A stretch of DNA of 64,000 nt from Muscardinus avellanarius (GCA_963383645.1 OY726560.1:66643823-66707822), one strand, 5' to 3'. Counted from the first letter of the stretch, positions 13,191 through 63,561 are shown. Made by a program: numbers and translations. The notes: generated by a model not told the origin, from the sequence alone.

Positions 13191-14409
13191 TCCAACTCTC
13201 TGAATGTGTTCTTCACCCTCTTACTCAGAAATCTGGCTACAGCTCTAATTGAAAACTGAAACCTACTCTCCCCAGAATCTTCTCAAGAGGTGCCTATATT
13301 TCCTTCCCACACCCCACATATCACAGAGCCTGGGGGCAGAGCAGGTGTCTTTCATGGCCCTCATTGCTGCTGACAGTCCCCCTCCCTTGCTCAAAAACCC
13401 CAGCTTTTCTGGGAGCCCACGCCCTCACACTGTACACCCACTCACCCCATGACTATCATCTGCCAGGCTGGCAGGCTCGCTGCACCCTTTCCATCTTACT
13501 CCTTCAGTCATTCTTGGTTATGTGTCCTGTAAGATACGTGCCACACCCTCCCCCATTGCCTAGACACCTCCCTTCCAATGATTTCCTCCTCTCTCTAGTT
13601 CAGCCACCCACTCCCACCGCTCCACCTGGCCTTCTCATTGCCAAAGACTGCACTCTAATTTCTGACTACTCCCCGCTCAACCAACCACACCCCAACAGTT
13701 CTTCAACCCATAGGCACCTTCAAATCAAGGGTCCCAGCATTATTTCTCTATCTTCTTTCAGGGAACTGACAAGGGTTTGGGTTTCAGGAGGGCCTATGCA
13801 TAGAGATGGGCAGGTCAAGGGCACTAACAAGACACAGTGAAGTGCCCAGAGACCGCAACCAGGGAAGCCATTATCACCCACAATCTAAAGGGGCTGGGGA
13901 GAGGAGATCAATGGGGCCCAGTAACAGCTGGAACAGAGAGGGAGGGGATACCCAACAAGACCATGGCCTCAGTAGAACACAGCCAGCACAGGAAACATGG
14001 TAGGGCAAGAGGGGTCAAGGGAGAAAACATCCCAGACTCTAAGTTTTGCCATCCACTGGCTTCTAGCTCTACTCCAATGGGAACCAAGGGCCAAGAAGCC
14101 CTGGAGATCAGTCTGCACGTGTCTATCCTTCCAAACAGAAAAGAGAGTCTGATAGGCGTGACGGCCCCTCAGAACCTCTGCTTCCCCACCCTGCCCTTAC
14201 TTGCACACTCAACGCCCTTGACCCCTGTCATGCCAGCATGGCAAAATCCCACTCTGCTCCTCCACACCTGGACCCGAGCAGAAAGACATAACTGCAGAAC
14301 AGCATGCAAATCTGCTCACTAGGTCACTTTGTGTCCAAAACTCACAGGTAGGCTCAGCTGTCAGAGTACAGTTCTTCCTCACTCTCAGACACCAACTCAC
14401 TCTCCCTAC
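13191..14409. other. Unassigned GC-moderate intergenic DNA
   Basis: Two long overlapping plus frames (13364-13840 and 13837-14322) are present. Their translations are low in recognisable motifs, no family is recognised, and a minus frame overlaps them. I treat them as non-coding. Confidence 0.5.
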
Positions 14410-14414
14410 TCCTG

Positions 14415-14417
<3 letters not shown>

Positions 14418-14456
<39 letters not shown>
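14418..14456. repeat. (ATT)n microsatellite, SINE tail derived
   Basis: Thirteen ATT units leading straight into the antisense SINE that starts GGTGGTACTGGGG. Confidence 0.95.
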
Positions 14457-14655
14457 TTGGTGGTACTGGGGTTCCTGGAAGCCCTTCTACCTCCAGTATA
14501 CACTCCCACGGGCTACACTCCCAGACCTATTTTTTAACATTTTTATGTGGAAACAGAGTCTCTTAAGCCAGCGAGGCTGGCTCCGAACCATCGCGATCCT
14601 CCTGTCTCCGCCTCCCAAGCGTGGGGATTACAAGCATGCGCCACCACGCCCGACC
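14457..14655 (-). mobile_element. B1-dID SINE, 'TTCCTGGAAG' type
   Basis: TACTGGGGTTCCTGGAAGCC marks the subtype. CCTGATTATT is duplicated on both sides. Confidence 0.93.
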
Positions 14656-14717
14656 TGATTATTTTATTTTATATTTTACTGAGAAAAATAGAAGTGATTG
14701 GAAAAGGACAGTGTCAT

Positions 14718-14920
14718 CCGGGCATGGTGGCACACGCTTGTAATCCCAGCATTCGGGAGGCTGAGACCGGAGGATCGTGGTTCGTGGACAGCCTCAGCTA
14801 CTTAGTGAGGCCCTCTGCAACTCAGTGAGACCCTGTTTCAAAATAAAGAGTAAAAATTAGCTCGGATGTCGAATGCCCCTGGGTTCCATCCCAGACCCGC
14901 AAAAAAAAAAAAAAAAAAAA
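14718..14920 (+). mobile_element. B1-dID SINE with deleted ID 5' portion
   Basis: The B1 half is near consensus. The linker passes straight into TTAGCTCGGATGTCGAATGC, missing about 15 nt. A20 tail. AAAGGACAGTGTC / AAAGGATAGTGTC flank it. Confidence 0.92.
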
Positions 14921-15078
14921 GGAAAGGATAGTGTCTTCTTGCCTCTATCCACTGTGCTCTCCCTCTGGGGGCTGTGGGTGAGTGCCCTGTCCTCATCACT
15001 GAGGATGTAAGGTTGTGCACTAGAAGCCATCACCTCTGACCTACCCATGGCATTTACTTCTACAGTAGTTCCTGCAGT

Positions 15079-15079
<1 letters not shown>

Positions 15080-15172
<93 letters not shown>
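15080..15172. repeat. (TC)n(AC)n compound microsatellite
   Basis: About 26 TC units followed by about 19 AC units. Unlike 5217-5312 no SINE body lies directly upstream. Confidence 0.95.
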
Positions 15173-15173
<1 letters not shown>

Positions 15174-15360
15174 GTCTATATGCTCTCATGTTATAACACA
15201 TCTACCTCATTCCCAAAGCAGAAGCTTCCTTAGACCCCTCTCCTGCTACTTGCCCACTGCTCTGCCTCTTCTGACAGCAATGCCCCTCCAAAGCGTTCTT
15301 GTTCTCAGGCTTCATTGTGCCACTTCCTTTCTCTCTGAGCCCATGCCAATCGCCATTGAA

Positions 15361-15380
15361 AAAAAAAAAAAAAAAAAAAA
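15361..15380 (+). repeat. A20 homopolymer
   Basis: Lone A run after GCCATTG. Confidence 0.9.
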
Positions 15381-15496
15381 CTATCAGTCAGGATCCAGGC
15401 AGGAGCAGGGAACACATTCAAATCATGGAATTGGGGCAAATTTTCATGAAAGGACATTTCACAAGTGTTGGTGGGCTGTAAAGAACCCACAGAGAA

Positions 15497-15705
15497 GCCA
15501 AGCATGGTGGTGCACACTTGTAATCCCAGTGCTTGGGAGGCTGGGACAGGAGGATCACAGGTTCGCAACTAGCCTAAGCTACTTAGTAGTGAAGCCCTTT
15601 GCAACTTAGTGAGGCCTTGTTTCAAAATAAAAAAATAAAATAGCTGTGGGTGTGGCTTAGAGGTAGACTGACCCTGGGTTCAATCCCCAGTGCCACAAAA
15701 TAATA
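15497..15705 (+). mobile_element. B1-dID SINE
   Basis: GCCAAGCATGGTGGTGCACA start, ID half, AT-rich (AAT)n tail. Confidence 0.9.
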
Positions 15706-15809
15706 CTGATAATAATAAGAATTATAATTATTACTATAATTATAATAATAGAGTAAAAAATATATTTTAAGGTCTGAAAGGGTCAACTTCAGTTTAAAAA
15801 CTGATGTGA

Positions 15810-15996
15810 GCTGGGAATGGTGGCTCACGCTTGTAATCTCCATGCTTGGGAGGCTGAGACAGGAGGATCACACAGATCAGCTGGCTTAAGAGACCCTGTT
15901 TCCAAATAAAATATAAAATAGATCTGGGAGTGTAGCCCGGAGATAGAGGGCCCCTGGATTCCATCCCCAATACCAAAAAAAAAAAAAAAAAAAAAA
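15810..15996 (+). mobile_element. B1-dID SINE, 'CTTAAGAGACC' type
   Basis: AAAAACTGATGTGA is perfectly duplicated on both sides (15796-15809 and 15997-16010). A-rich tail of about 28 nt. Confidence 0.93.
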
Positions 15997-16085
15997 AAAA
16001 ACTGATGTGAATGGAATAACTCATTTCCACATGATCTAAACACTTCATTGTAACTGATGCTGGCCCTTCCATATTTTCTTTTTTA

Positions 16086-16088
<3 letters not shown>

Positions 16089-16130
<42 letters not shown>

Positions 16131-16522
16131 TAGTTACTGAGGATTGAGCCCAGAGGCATTCTTCCTCCGAGCTACACTCCCAGCCCTGTTTTATCTTTTA
16201 TTTATTTATTTATTTATTTATTTTTGTGGGTCTGGGGATGAAACCCAGAGGCATTTGACCTCCGAGCTACACCCTCTGCCCTATTTTTTATTCTTTATTT
16301 TGAAACAGGGTCTCACTAAGTTGCGGAGGGCCCCACTAAGTAGCTGGGGCTGTCCGCAAACCGTGATCCTCTGGTCTCAGCCTCCCGAATGCTGGGATTA
16401 CAAGCGTGCGGCTTGAAACAGGATCTTACTAGGATGCTGAGAGTCTGGCTATGTTGCAAAGGCTGTCTTGAACCTGCAATGTTCCTGTCTCTGCCTCCCA
16501 AGTACTTGGGTTATAGGTGGCC
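16089..16522 (-). mobile_element. Outer B1-dID SINE with (TG)n tail, split by another SINE
   Basis: ID half at 16130-16200 after a TG run; the B1 half resumes at TGAAACAGGATCTTAC (16414) and ends near 16522. Confidence 0.85.
16201..16412 (-). mobile_element. Inner B1-dID SINE
   Basis: (TTTA)n tail, GGGTCTGGGGATGAAACCCA, B1 5' end GCTGGGATTACAAGCGTGCG. Inserted in the linker of the outer copy. Confidence 0.88.
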
Positions 16523-16537
16523 TTTTCTTTCTTTTTT

Positions 16538-16703
16538 GTATTGGGGATTGAACCCAGGGATCACTCTACCACTGAGCTACATCCTGGGCCCTTTATTTTG
16601 AGATAAGGTCTCCCTACATTGTGCAGGCTGGCCTTGATTCACAATCCTCCTGCCCTAGCCTCCTGAGCTGCTGGAATTACAGGTGCGCATCACTGGCCCT
16701 GCA
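16538..16703 (-). mobile_element. Old B1-dID SINE
   Basis: TATTGGGGATTGAACCCAGG ... CTGCTGGAATTACAGG. No linker T-run. Confidence 0.8.
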
Positions 16704-16714
16704 TTGGCTCTTTG

Positions 16715-16870
16715 AAAATACTCATCAATTAGTAATTATTTGTTTATTGTCTGTCTTCCAATCCATGTATGAACTTCAAGAATAAAAATTTAAGACTGTC
16801 TTATTCATAATTATATCTCTAGTACCCAGAACTTGCTTGGTGCCTAACAAGTCCTCTTAAGTACCTTTAA
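16715..16870 (+). mobile_element. L2 3' end remnant
   Basis: TTTGTTTATTGTCTGTCTTC followed by a CTCTAGTACCCAGAACTTGC / TTGGTGCCTAACA pattern, as in L2 3' ends. Confidence 0.6.
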
Positions 16871-16894
16871 GATGGGTATATTAGTAGAGCCATC

Positions 16895-16954
16895 TCTTCT
16901 TCTCTCTCTCCCCCCCCTCTCTCTCCCTCCCTCCCTCCCTCTCTCTCTATCTCT
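16895..16954. repeat. (CT)n/(CCCT)n low-complexity tract
   Basis: Pyrimidine-only run leading into an antisense SINE. Confidence 0.9.
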
Positions 16955-17160
16955 CTGCAGTACTAGGGATGATGAAACCCAGAGGAATTCTATTCCAAAC
17001 TACACCCCCAGCCTTATTTTTTTTTATTCTTTATTTTGAAACAGAGCCTCACTGAGTTGCAAAGGGCCTTGCTAAGTAGCTGAGGCTGTCCTTGAACCGC
17101 GATCCTCCTGTCTCAGCCTCCCAAATGCTGAGATTACAAGCATGTGCCACCACCGACTTG
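16955..17160 (-). mobile_element. B1-dID SINE
   Basis: GCAGTACTAGGGATGATGAA, T-rich linker, GCATGTGCCACCACCGACTT end. Confidence 0.88.
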
Positions 17161-17395
17161 TGTAGAGCTATATTTCAATTCATTTTTATATTTGTCTCTT
17201 GGGTAGACTGTCTTAACGTTTCATTCTATTCTATGTCCAGTCTTTTTCAATAAATATGAAATTTCAATACATTTCAGTAACAATACAGTGCCAAGAAGTA
17301 GAAAATGCAAAGATGAAGATTTTATTTCCCAAGGAGCACCAGTCTAGTGGGAAGGCACAAGCAATTAGAGTACAGTATAATGCTTGATGAAATGA
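17161..17395. other. Old repeat-like DNA
   Basis: The 17280-17390 stretch (AGGAGCACCAGTCTAGTGGG) resembles the body of an old L2-type element. No gene. Confidence 0.35.
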
Positions 17396-17584
17396 TGTAC
17401 AAAATACAACTGAATCATCATATACCTAAACGTAAAAAGCTAAAACTATAAAACTCTCAGAAGAAAACATAGGAATAAATCTTTGTCCTATCCAGATAAG
17501 CAATAATGTCTTGCAAAATAAGACACCAAAAGCAAGTGGTTAAAAAATAGATAAGTTGAACTTCATTAAAATTAAAAACTTTTG

Positions 17585-17778
17585 AGCCAGGCATAGTGGC
17601 GCACACTTGTAATCCCAGCATTCGGGAGGCTGAGACAGGAGGATCGTAGTTCGCAGACAGCCTCAGCTACTTAGTGAGACCCTGTTTCAAAATAAAGAAT
17701 AAAAAATAGGGCAGGGGGTGTAGCTCAGAGGTCGAATGCCCCTGAATTCCATCCCCAGACCCGCAAAAAAAAAAAAAA
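17585..17778 (+). mobile_element. B1-dID SINE inside L1
   Basis: ATTAAAAACTTTTG flanks both sides. 3' end CAGACCCGC plus A tail. Confidence 0.94.
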
Positions 17779-17813
17779 TTAAAAACTTTTGTGTTTTAAA
17801 GGATATCATCAAG

Positions 17814-18008
17814 TTGGGTGCAGTGGTGTACACCCATAATCCTAGTAGGGAGGCTGAGATAGGAGAATTTTAAGTTTGAGACCAGCCTCAGCAACTTAGT
17901 AAGACCCTCAGCAACTGAGCAAGATCAAAATAAAATATAAAATAGGTCTAGGGTACAGCTCGAATACAGAATGCATCTGGGTTCAGTCTCAACTATGCCC
18001 GTACAAAA
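17814..18008 (+). mobile_element. B1-dID SINE inside L1
   Basis: CATCATCAAG-type L1 sequence is repeated on both sides (ATATCATCAAG / ACACCATCAAG). Diverged copy. Confidence 0.88.
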
Positions 18009-18109
18009 TACGACACCATCAAGAAGGCAAAAAGATAGCCTGTGAACTAGGAAAAATTACTTTCAAATCACATATTTTATAAGAAATTTGTATCTGGAAT
18101 ACTACTTTA

Positions 18110-18323
18110 TTTGTGTGTGTGTGTGGTACTGGGGATTGAGCCCAGGGGAATTCTACCTCCAAGCTACACCCTCAACCCTCTTTTTTATTATTTACTTTGA
18201 AACAAGCTCTCACTAAGTTGCCGAGGGCCTCACTAAGTAGCTAAGGCTGGCCATGAACCTGCAATCCTCTTGTTTCAGTCTCCCAGGTACTGGGATTACA
18301 GGCATGCACCACCATTCCTGGCT
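18110..18323 (-). mobile_element. B1-dID SINE inside L1, (TG)n tail
   Basis: TGTGTGTGGTACTGGGGATT, B1 5' end ACCATTCCTGGCT. Confidence 0.9.
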
Positions 18324-18665
18324 AAAAATATTATCTTAATGAAAGAAGTCAGTCACAAAAGACAATAATATACTGATAAAATGTCCCAAATAGGCAAATA
18401 GAAACAGAAAGTAGGTGGTTGCTAAGGGCTGCTAAGAGCTGCCAAGACAACACCGGGAAATGGAAAGGAACTGGTAATGTGTACAAGGTTTATTTGGGAA
18501 ATGACAAAAATATGCTAAAGTTAGGTTATAGTGATAGTTGCATGACTATGTAAATATACTCAAAACCATCAAATTACACTCTGTAAATATACTCAAAAAC
18601 TATCAGATTACACTTTTTAAATAGGTGAAGCCTATAATATTAAAATTATATCTCAATAAATATGT

Positions 18666-19247
18666 TTAAAATAAAATTGAGTCATAAAAGAGACAGTTTA
18701 GGTCAATCATAGAATCAGTGAAGGTTTCAAGGCCATCACACATCAATGAGACCTGAAGGAACAGTAGGAGTCTGCTGAGGAGAAGAGATGAGGGGATATA
18801 GCTGACCCAGAGATTGGGGAGAGCCTGGGAGGACAGCATGCTATGGAGCCCCACAGCAAGAGTAGTCAGCAGTACAAAGAGGGAGGAAAGACCTAAGGAG
18901 GCAGGCCAGGCCTATTTGGGTATGCAGGACCAAATTATGAAGGGCTATTTAGTCATGCTAACTTTCCATGAAAGGAAAAGGAAAAACCACCAAAAAATGT
19001 TAAGAAACATTGTTCGAGAACAAAAATTGAAAGGTGATTTGAAGTTAAGTGAAACTCGTGATTACCCAGAAAGGAGGAAAATAGTAATGGCCAATTGAGT
19101 CATCTCATGTAACCGCTAAAGTGGGTACCACAGTGTTTTCATATTGTGGCTGGGCTCCAGGTGGCTTGCTCCCGCGTCTCCTCAGGTCTTCAGGCAAATC
19201 AACGTTTGCATTCTTCACCTACTTCTCCTGGCTCCACAACTCAATTT
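18666..19247. other. Old repeat-like DNA, no gene
   Basis: AGGCCATCACACATCAATGA ... AAGGGCTATTTAGTCATG resembles an old mammalian-wide repeat. A 94-codon plus frame here has no family resemblance. Confidence 0.35.
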
Positions 19248-19262
19248 AACATATGTTTCACT

Positions 19263-19383
19263 TTTTTTTTTTTTTTTTTTGCTGGTACTGGGATTCCTGG
19301 AAGCGCTTGGCTTCGAACCTGCATGATCCTCCTGTCTCTGCCTCCCAAGCGCGGGGATTACAAGCGTGCGCCACCACGCCCGG
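19263..19383 (-). mobile_element. Internally deleted B1-dID SINE, 'TTCCTGGAAG' type
   Basis: The ID tip (TACTGGGATTCCTGGAAGCG) joins directly to the B1 half (GGCTTCGAACC), losing about 80 nt. ACATATGTTTCACTT / ACATACGTTTCACTT flank it. Confidence 0.92.
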
Positions 19384-19461
19384 CACATACGTTTCACTTT
19401 CAAAATCTTATTTAAAGAGCCTCTTCCTGGGCCCCATGAAAATAGGTTAATTCAGTGCCCA

Positions 19462-19556
19462 GTGTGACAGCACCGGCATCTAATCCCAGATACTCAGGAG
19501 ACTGACACTGGAGGAACATGTGCTGGCACCCAAGACTTCACCTCAAAAAAGAAAAC
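19462..19556 (+). mobile_element. B1-like monomer
   Basis: CACCGGCATCTAATCCCAGA, ACTCAGGAGACTGAC and A-rich end. Old. Confidence 0.65.
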
Positions 19557-19557
19557 A

Positions 19558-19750
19558 GCTGGGCATGGTGGTACATGCCTATAATCCCAGTACTTGGGAG
19601 ACTGAGACAGAATGGTTGCAGGCTCCTGTCAGCTTCAGTGGCTTAATGAGTTCCTCTACAACTTAGACTGTTTCAAAGTAAAAAAATAAAATGGACTGAG
19701 GGAGTAGCTCAGAGATAAAATGCCCCTAGGTTCAATCCTCAGTACCATGA

Positions 19751-19781
<31 letters not shown>

Positions 19782-19785
19782 ATAG
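19558..19785 (+). mobile_element. B1-dID SINE with (AAAT)n tail
   Basis: GCTGGGCATGGTGGTACATG start; ID half; ten or so AAAT units at 19750-19785. Confidence 0.9.
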
Positions 19786-20450
19786 GTTTAATTAGTGTTT
19801 TCATGCGTTCTGAATCTCCAGTGTTTGGTACATGGTCAACACTCAATACATATTTTTTTAAATAAATGAATATATAAATCAACGAGAAAATAAAAATGGA
19901 GGTTTAGTAACTTGTCTGTGATCATACAGGTAATAAACTGCAGAGTACTGATTCAGTGACCTACGTTCTTAAACCACTACCTCATCCCACCACAGATGTC
20001 ATATGGTAGACAAGTCCCCCCAGGGGCTGTGGCAGTGGGGAGAGGAAAAGGTATGGGGCGCCTAGACTTGGCGATGGATTGACTGGACGTAGCAGGACGC
20101 TGAAAGGGCTCAATTTAAGATGATATTGGTTTCTAGATCTGGGAAATGGGTAAACGGTGCAACCCTTCAGGAAAACTAATCTGAAGGACTCTTGGCCTGG
20201 GTAGAATGGTGAAAGAGAAAGATATGTCTAATCCAATGTAGCTTTTTGGGGTTTTGTTTTGTTTTGTTTTGTTTACTATCTCTCCAGATTACGGAGAAGC
20301 CTTGTGAAAAACACATATAAGTAAACCCAAACTGACCACACCGTCCTCAGTCTGAGGCCCAGTGGGGGACGGGGTGGAGATGGATAGCAGGATCCCTAAG
20401 TAGGAAAACTCTATTGAAGTCTTTAACTGGGAGGTTAATGTTCAAAGCAG
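19786..20450. other. TRAM1 upstream flank
   Basis: A MIR-like scrap near 19820-19860 (GTTTGGTACATGGTCAACAC) and a (TTTTG)n run at about 20250-20275. No gene seen. Confidence 0.5.
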
Positions 20451-20717
20451 ATGCTAAAACTGGAGGACGTGCGGTCGCCTAGCGTGCTTCCAGCTCTGGA
20501 CGGTGGCAGTCACTCCTCCAACCCGCCTCCGGGGCGTGTGGGGCGCAGGCAGCCGCGGGGCGGCCGGGCGGGCAGCTCGCGCCCCAACGCTCCCACCCGG
20601 CGGGCGGCGCTCGGCCCCCCACCCCGCGCGCGCCCGGCCGCCGCGGCCTCCGGCCCCCAGGGGGCGCTGTGGGCGGCGGCCTCTCCTGGTGCGCATGCTC
20701 GCCCCCGCTGCGGCTCG

Positions 20718-20718
<1 letters not shown>

Positions 20719-20755
<37 letters not shown>
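20719..20755. repeat. T37 homopolymer inside the CpG island
   Basis: Thirty-seven consecutive T lie between CGGCTCGC and CCGGGCGGCC, about 180 bp upstream of the TRAM1 ATG. No SINE body adjoins it, so it is not an obvious retrotransposon tail. Confidence 0.95.
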
Positions 20756-20880
20756 CCGGGCGGCCCCGGCGGCTGCGTACTGGCTGTGGGATGGGAAGTG
20801 AAGCCCCAGCGAGCGGCGGCGGCGGCGGCGGCGGGGCGGTGAGCGGCGGCCAGGGGGCGGCGGCGGCGGCGCGGCGGTGA

Positions 20881-60169
<39,289 letters not shown>

Positions 60170-60817
60170 TGAATATAAACTAATTGATCGATATCCCCAA
60201 AGAAATCTGCTTTTTACTATCTTTGAGCACTATAGAGTTTTTCTGTTCTTGAAAATACAGTTTGTGCTTTGATCCTTGCTATTGTACTGTTTCATGCATT
60301 TTTTAAAAGGGCATTTGAGGGGAGGATGATTATAAGTGAAAAAATATTTTAGCTTAGACTAAGCTACCTGCCTTCAAAATAGTTTAGGGACCACTACATT
60401 TTTTTTTAATCTTTGACATTTTTCTAATTATTTGGGGAGAAAACTATTTGCAAAAAATCCTGCATATCAGTGATACTATTTCTTGCACTCACCTATTTTT
60501 TTATAAAATCAGCAAGATGACCTCTTCCAACAAGGTCATATTTTTTAAGTTAACTTTCAGGGTAAAATGGAAATACTATAAAGATGTCAAACTTTAATAT
60601 GTTCTCAGTGTTCTCTAATTTTTAGTAATTTTTGTAGCCTTTGCACCTGGAAAAAACAATTTGTAAAATCACCAAAATAATTGTGTGCTTTATTTTATAG
60701 GAAGCAGCTGTTAGTGTTACATCCCCATTTAAAAAATAATACTAACGGTTACAACATGTGGAGATTCATTGCCATATATTGGATCAAAATATCTTATTAA
60801 CATAAAAGTACTTGTGA

Positions 60818-60857
60818 AATAAAATCTTTCTTGTGCATTTTCAACACTTATAATAAA
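60818..60857 (+). terminator. Possible proximal TRAM1 poly(A) signals
   Basis: AATAAA at 60818-60823 and again at 60852-60857 within the 3' UTR. Use of either would give a shorter 3' UTR of about 0.7 kb. No other support is visible. Confidence 0.35.
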
Positions 60858-61611
60858 CTGGTAATCAGGAAATATTTACTATGAAGAGGAAAATCCAACT
60901 TAGCCCTTTTTGATATGTTTATTAATAATGATTCTTAACAGGGCTCGTCATAAGTTTGATATGCACAGCATCTTAGAAAAACACTGTTTAACCTACAAAC
61001 CCTTTTGAAAATAATGCCACTTGATTTATATCTATAAAAAGATGTCAGGTAATTATATTTGGAGAACTAAATGCACTAACTTTAAAGAAATTGAAAATTC
61101 AGGTGGATACATAGTTTTACAAAAGACAGTGCTTTATGTTATAACTATAGCTTTGGTCCCATCTTTAATTGAGAAACACTTATCTGTATAAAACATATTT
61201 TTGGATAAATATATATATATATATTTGTATCTCTACAGAATGGCTCTAAAAAGCATTTGAGTAAAATATTTGGTTCCCTTTTCTATGATTGTCCTTTAAA
61301 TCCTTGTAGATATGTTTGGGTTGTTTGCCGTCTTACAGGACACGCAGCGCTCCTTTGGGTGTCTTCGTCTTGTTCCCACTCCTCACTCATTGTCACCAGC
61401 TCAATGTTTGTGCCATTTTGGTGTAAAAGTTGCAGGCCGCCAGGTCTGTGGTTTAAGTTGCCATGCTGCTAGAAAGTTGTGCTTTCTCTTTCCAGCTGTT
61501 TACCTACTTCCTGGAAAAAGTAGTAGCTCTCTGTAGCATTATGGAGTTTCAGCGGAACCAAATTTTTGCCATTAAAAACTGGCATTATATTGAACTATAC
61601 ATTCAGAAATC

Positions 61612-61623
61612 AATAAAAATAAA
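61612..61623 (+). terminator. Likely distal TRAM1 polyadenylation signal
   Basis: Two overlapping-spaced AATAAA hexamers (61612-61617 and 61618-61623) sit at the end of the SINE-free 3' UTR and are followed by T-rich and CA-containing sequence. The position is where mammalian TRAM1 mRNAs would be expected to end, by inference. Confidence 0.6.
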
Positions 61624-61739
61624 ATTTTTACTTTCACAAGCTGTTTCCTAGATGATTCTTTCATTGCTAATATTTATACTCGTCTAGCATATAATCTCAT
61701 TTAAATATATTACTAAAAAAGAATAGTCCATAGAATTTT

Positions 61740-61938
61740 TTTTTTTTTTTTTTTTGGTGGTACTGGGGTTCCTGGAAGCCCTTCTATCTCCGGGCTACAC
61801 TCCCAGACCTATTTTTACATTTTTATTTGGAAACAGGGTCTCCTAAGCCAGCGCGCGCGGCTAGCTTCGAACCTGCGCGATCCTCCTGTCTCTGCCTCCC
61901 AAGCGCGGGGATTACAAGCGTGCGCCACCACGCCCGGC
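61740..61938 (-). mobile_element. B1-dID SINE, 'TTCCTGGAAG' type, near consensus
   Basis: TCCATAGAAT flanks both sides; T18 tail; CCACCACGCCCGGC 5' end; an extra GCGCGC run in the B1 half (61849-61858). First element after TRAM1. Confidence 0.95.
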
Positions 61939-61939
61939 A

Positions 61940-62110
61940 TCCATAGAATATTTATGAGGGCTACTGGGAGGGTGGTTTATAATATTTTAGGAACCATTGT
62001 GTTCAGATGTTTCTTTACTGCAAAGCTCTTCGATACTTAATATGCGAATAGGCTTTCTAGTATCCAAAGAATGTTGGCAGTGGGAATAATAAGCAGTGTT
62101 TCTCACTTTT
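61940..62110. other. 3' flank of TRAM1
   Basis: Unassigned. Confidence 0.4.
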
Positions 62111-62116
62111 TATGGA

Positions 62117-62314
62117 GTGTGTGTGTGTGTGTGTGTGTGTTACTGGGGATGGGACCCAGGGGCATTCTACCTCCGAGCTACACCCCTAGCCCTATTTTTA
62201 TTCCTTATTTTGAAACAGGGCCTCACTAAGTAGCTGAGGTTGTCTGTGAACTGCAATCCTCCTGTCTCAGCCTCCCATATGCTGGGATTACAAGCGTGCA
62301 CCACCACACCTGGC
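62117..62314 (-). mobile_element. B1-dID SINE with (TG)n tail
   Basis: TTACTGGGGATGGGACCCAG ... CCACCACACCTGGCT; TTTATGGA flanks. Confidence 0.92.
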
Positions 62315-62416
62315 TTTATGGAATCTTTTTGTTGAATTCCTTCCGGTACCTGTTTTCCACAGCATGGAGAGACTATAAGTTTGGGGAAAGCTTTTGGCAT
62401 GTGGTTAGTTTTATTG

Positions 62417-62614
62417 TTGTTGTTGTTTTTTAAGTACTGGGGATTGAACCCAGGGCAAGTCTACCTCTGAGCTATACCCCCTAGCCCTTCTTATTTTTAT
62501 TTTTTTCTTGAAACCAGGTCTCATAAAAGTCGCTGAGGTGGGCCTCAAACCTGTGATACTCCTGTCTCAGCCTCTCAAGTACTGGACTTACAGGCATGAG
62601 CTGCAGTGTCCAGC
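62417..62614 (-). mobile_element. Old B1-dID SINE, (TTG)n tail
   Basis: AAGTACTGGGGATTGAACCC ... GAGCTGCAGTGTCCAGCC. Confidence 0.88.
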
Positions 62615-62758
62615 CTATAGTTAGAACTTTCAGAGACTCAAATATAACTGTAAGTGATAAGCCCTGCTTGGACCCATGCTTCCCAAATCCACAGGGAAAG
62701 TATTTCCTTCCTGGCTCCAGCTCCTGTAGAGGGCATCACTACCACTTGGACTCAGGCT

Positions 62759-62949
62759 GGAGTGGAACCCAGGGGCTTTCTACCTCCGGGCTGTACTCTC
62801 AGACCTATTTTATACTTTATTTGGAAACAGGGTCTCACTAAGGTGCCGAGAGCCTCACTAAGTAGCTGAGGCTGGCTTCGAGCCTCTGAGATCCTCCTGT
62901 CTCAGCCTCCCAAGCGCGGGGATTACAAGCATGCGCCACCATGGCCGGC
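62759..62949 (-). mobile_element. B1-dID SINE lacking its A tail
   Basis: CTCAGGCTG flanks both sides; begins GAGTGGAACCCAGGGGCTTT without the GTACTGGG and T run. Confidence 0.9.
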
Positions 62950-63561
62950 TCAGGCTGAACTTTGAATCCTGGATGGGAAACACCTAAGACCAAACTAGTA
63001 ATCACTGCTGTCTGCTCGTAACTGAGTAGCTTTGCGTTACATTCTGTAGTTTGCTCTTTCCCTCTAAAATGTTTGCTTACCTTTGTTTTAGGACATAACA
63101 TGATCCAGGTGGACATTCTAAAATGCATTAATTCACCATATTTTTCTAAAATTGGGGTCCATGACATAATCTCATTTGTGAATAATAGTGACTTGACCCT
63201 AAGTTGAAGAAAAAAATTTTGAAGACCCAAACTGATTTCATCTATCATTTAATAGTTACATGGTGTTAAGATTAGCTAATGTGAATTCAAATATTGACTT
63301 CATAGTTAGCTCTGTGCAAATATTTAGGCTCCTGTTTCCTATGACTGGAGATGGTCTCTGACTTAAAGGTTTTTCAACTTTACTATGGCCCAAAGGCCAT
63401 ACATAGGAAGGTGACTTTGGACCCATACAACCATTCTGTAATCACTCAGCACAGTAGTCAATAAATTACATGAGACATTCAACCCTTTATTATCAAATAG
63501 GCCTTGTATTCAATGATTTTTACCAACCGTAGACTTAAGTGTTCTGAGTACATTTAGGGGA
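62950..63561. other. 3' flank, no element recognised
   Basis: AT-rich DNA; no gene signal. Confidence 0.4.

Larger units (their letters stand above)
17396..18665 (+). mobile_element. Old L1 (L1M-type) ORF2 end and 3' UTR, interrupted by three SINEs
   Basis: Text at 17420-17580 (AAACTCTCAGAAGAAAACAT; AAGTTGAACTTCATTAAAAT), 18007-18110 and 18324-18480 (AAGAAGTCAGTCACAAAAGA; AGAAAGTAGGTGGTTGC) follows the order of the ORF2 C-terminus and 3' UTR of ancient L1s. No intact frame. Confidence 0.85.
60170..61640 (+). other. TRAM1 3' UTR (about 1.45 kb)
   Basis: AT-rich, SINE-free sequence follows the stop, in sharp contrast to the repeat-packed flanks. That suggests a constrained transcribed region. 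Weak internal AATAAA hexamers occur at 60818 and 60852, and a double hexamer lies at 61612-61623. The true end is inferred, not proven. The next SINE starts at 61740. Confidence 0.75.

Noticed and set aside
13364..14322. Two long overlapping open frames (158 and 161 codons) upstream of TRAM1
   Set aside because: No recognisable domain, frames overlap each other and a minus-strand frame, no splice or promoter context, proline/serine-rich composition typical of C-rich DNA.
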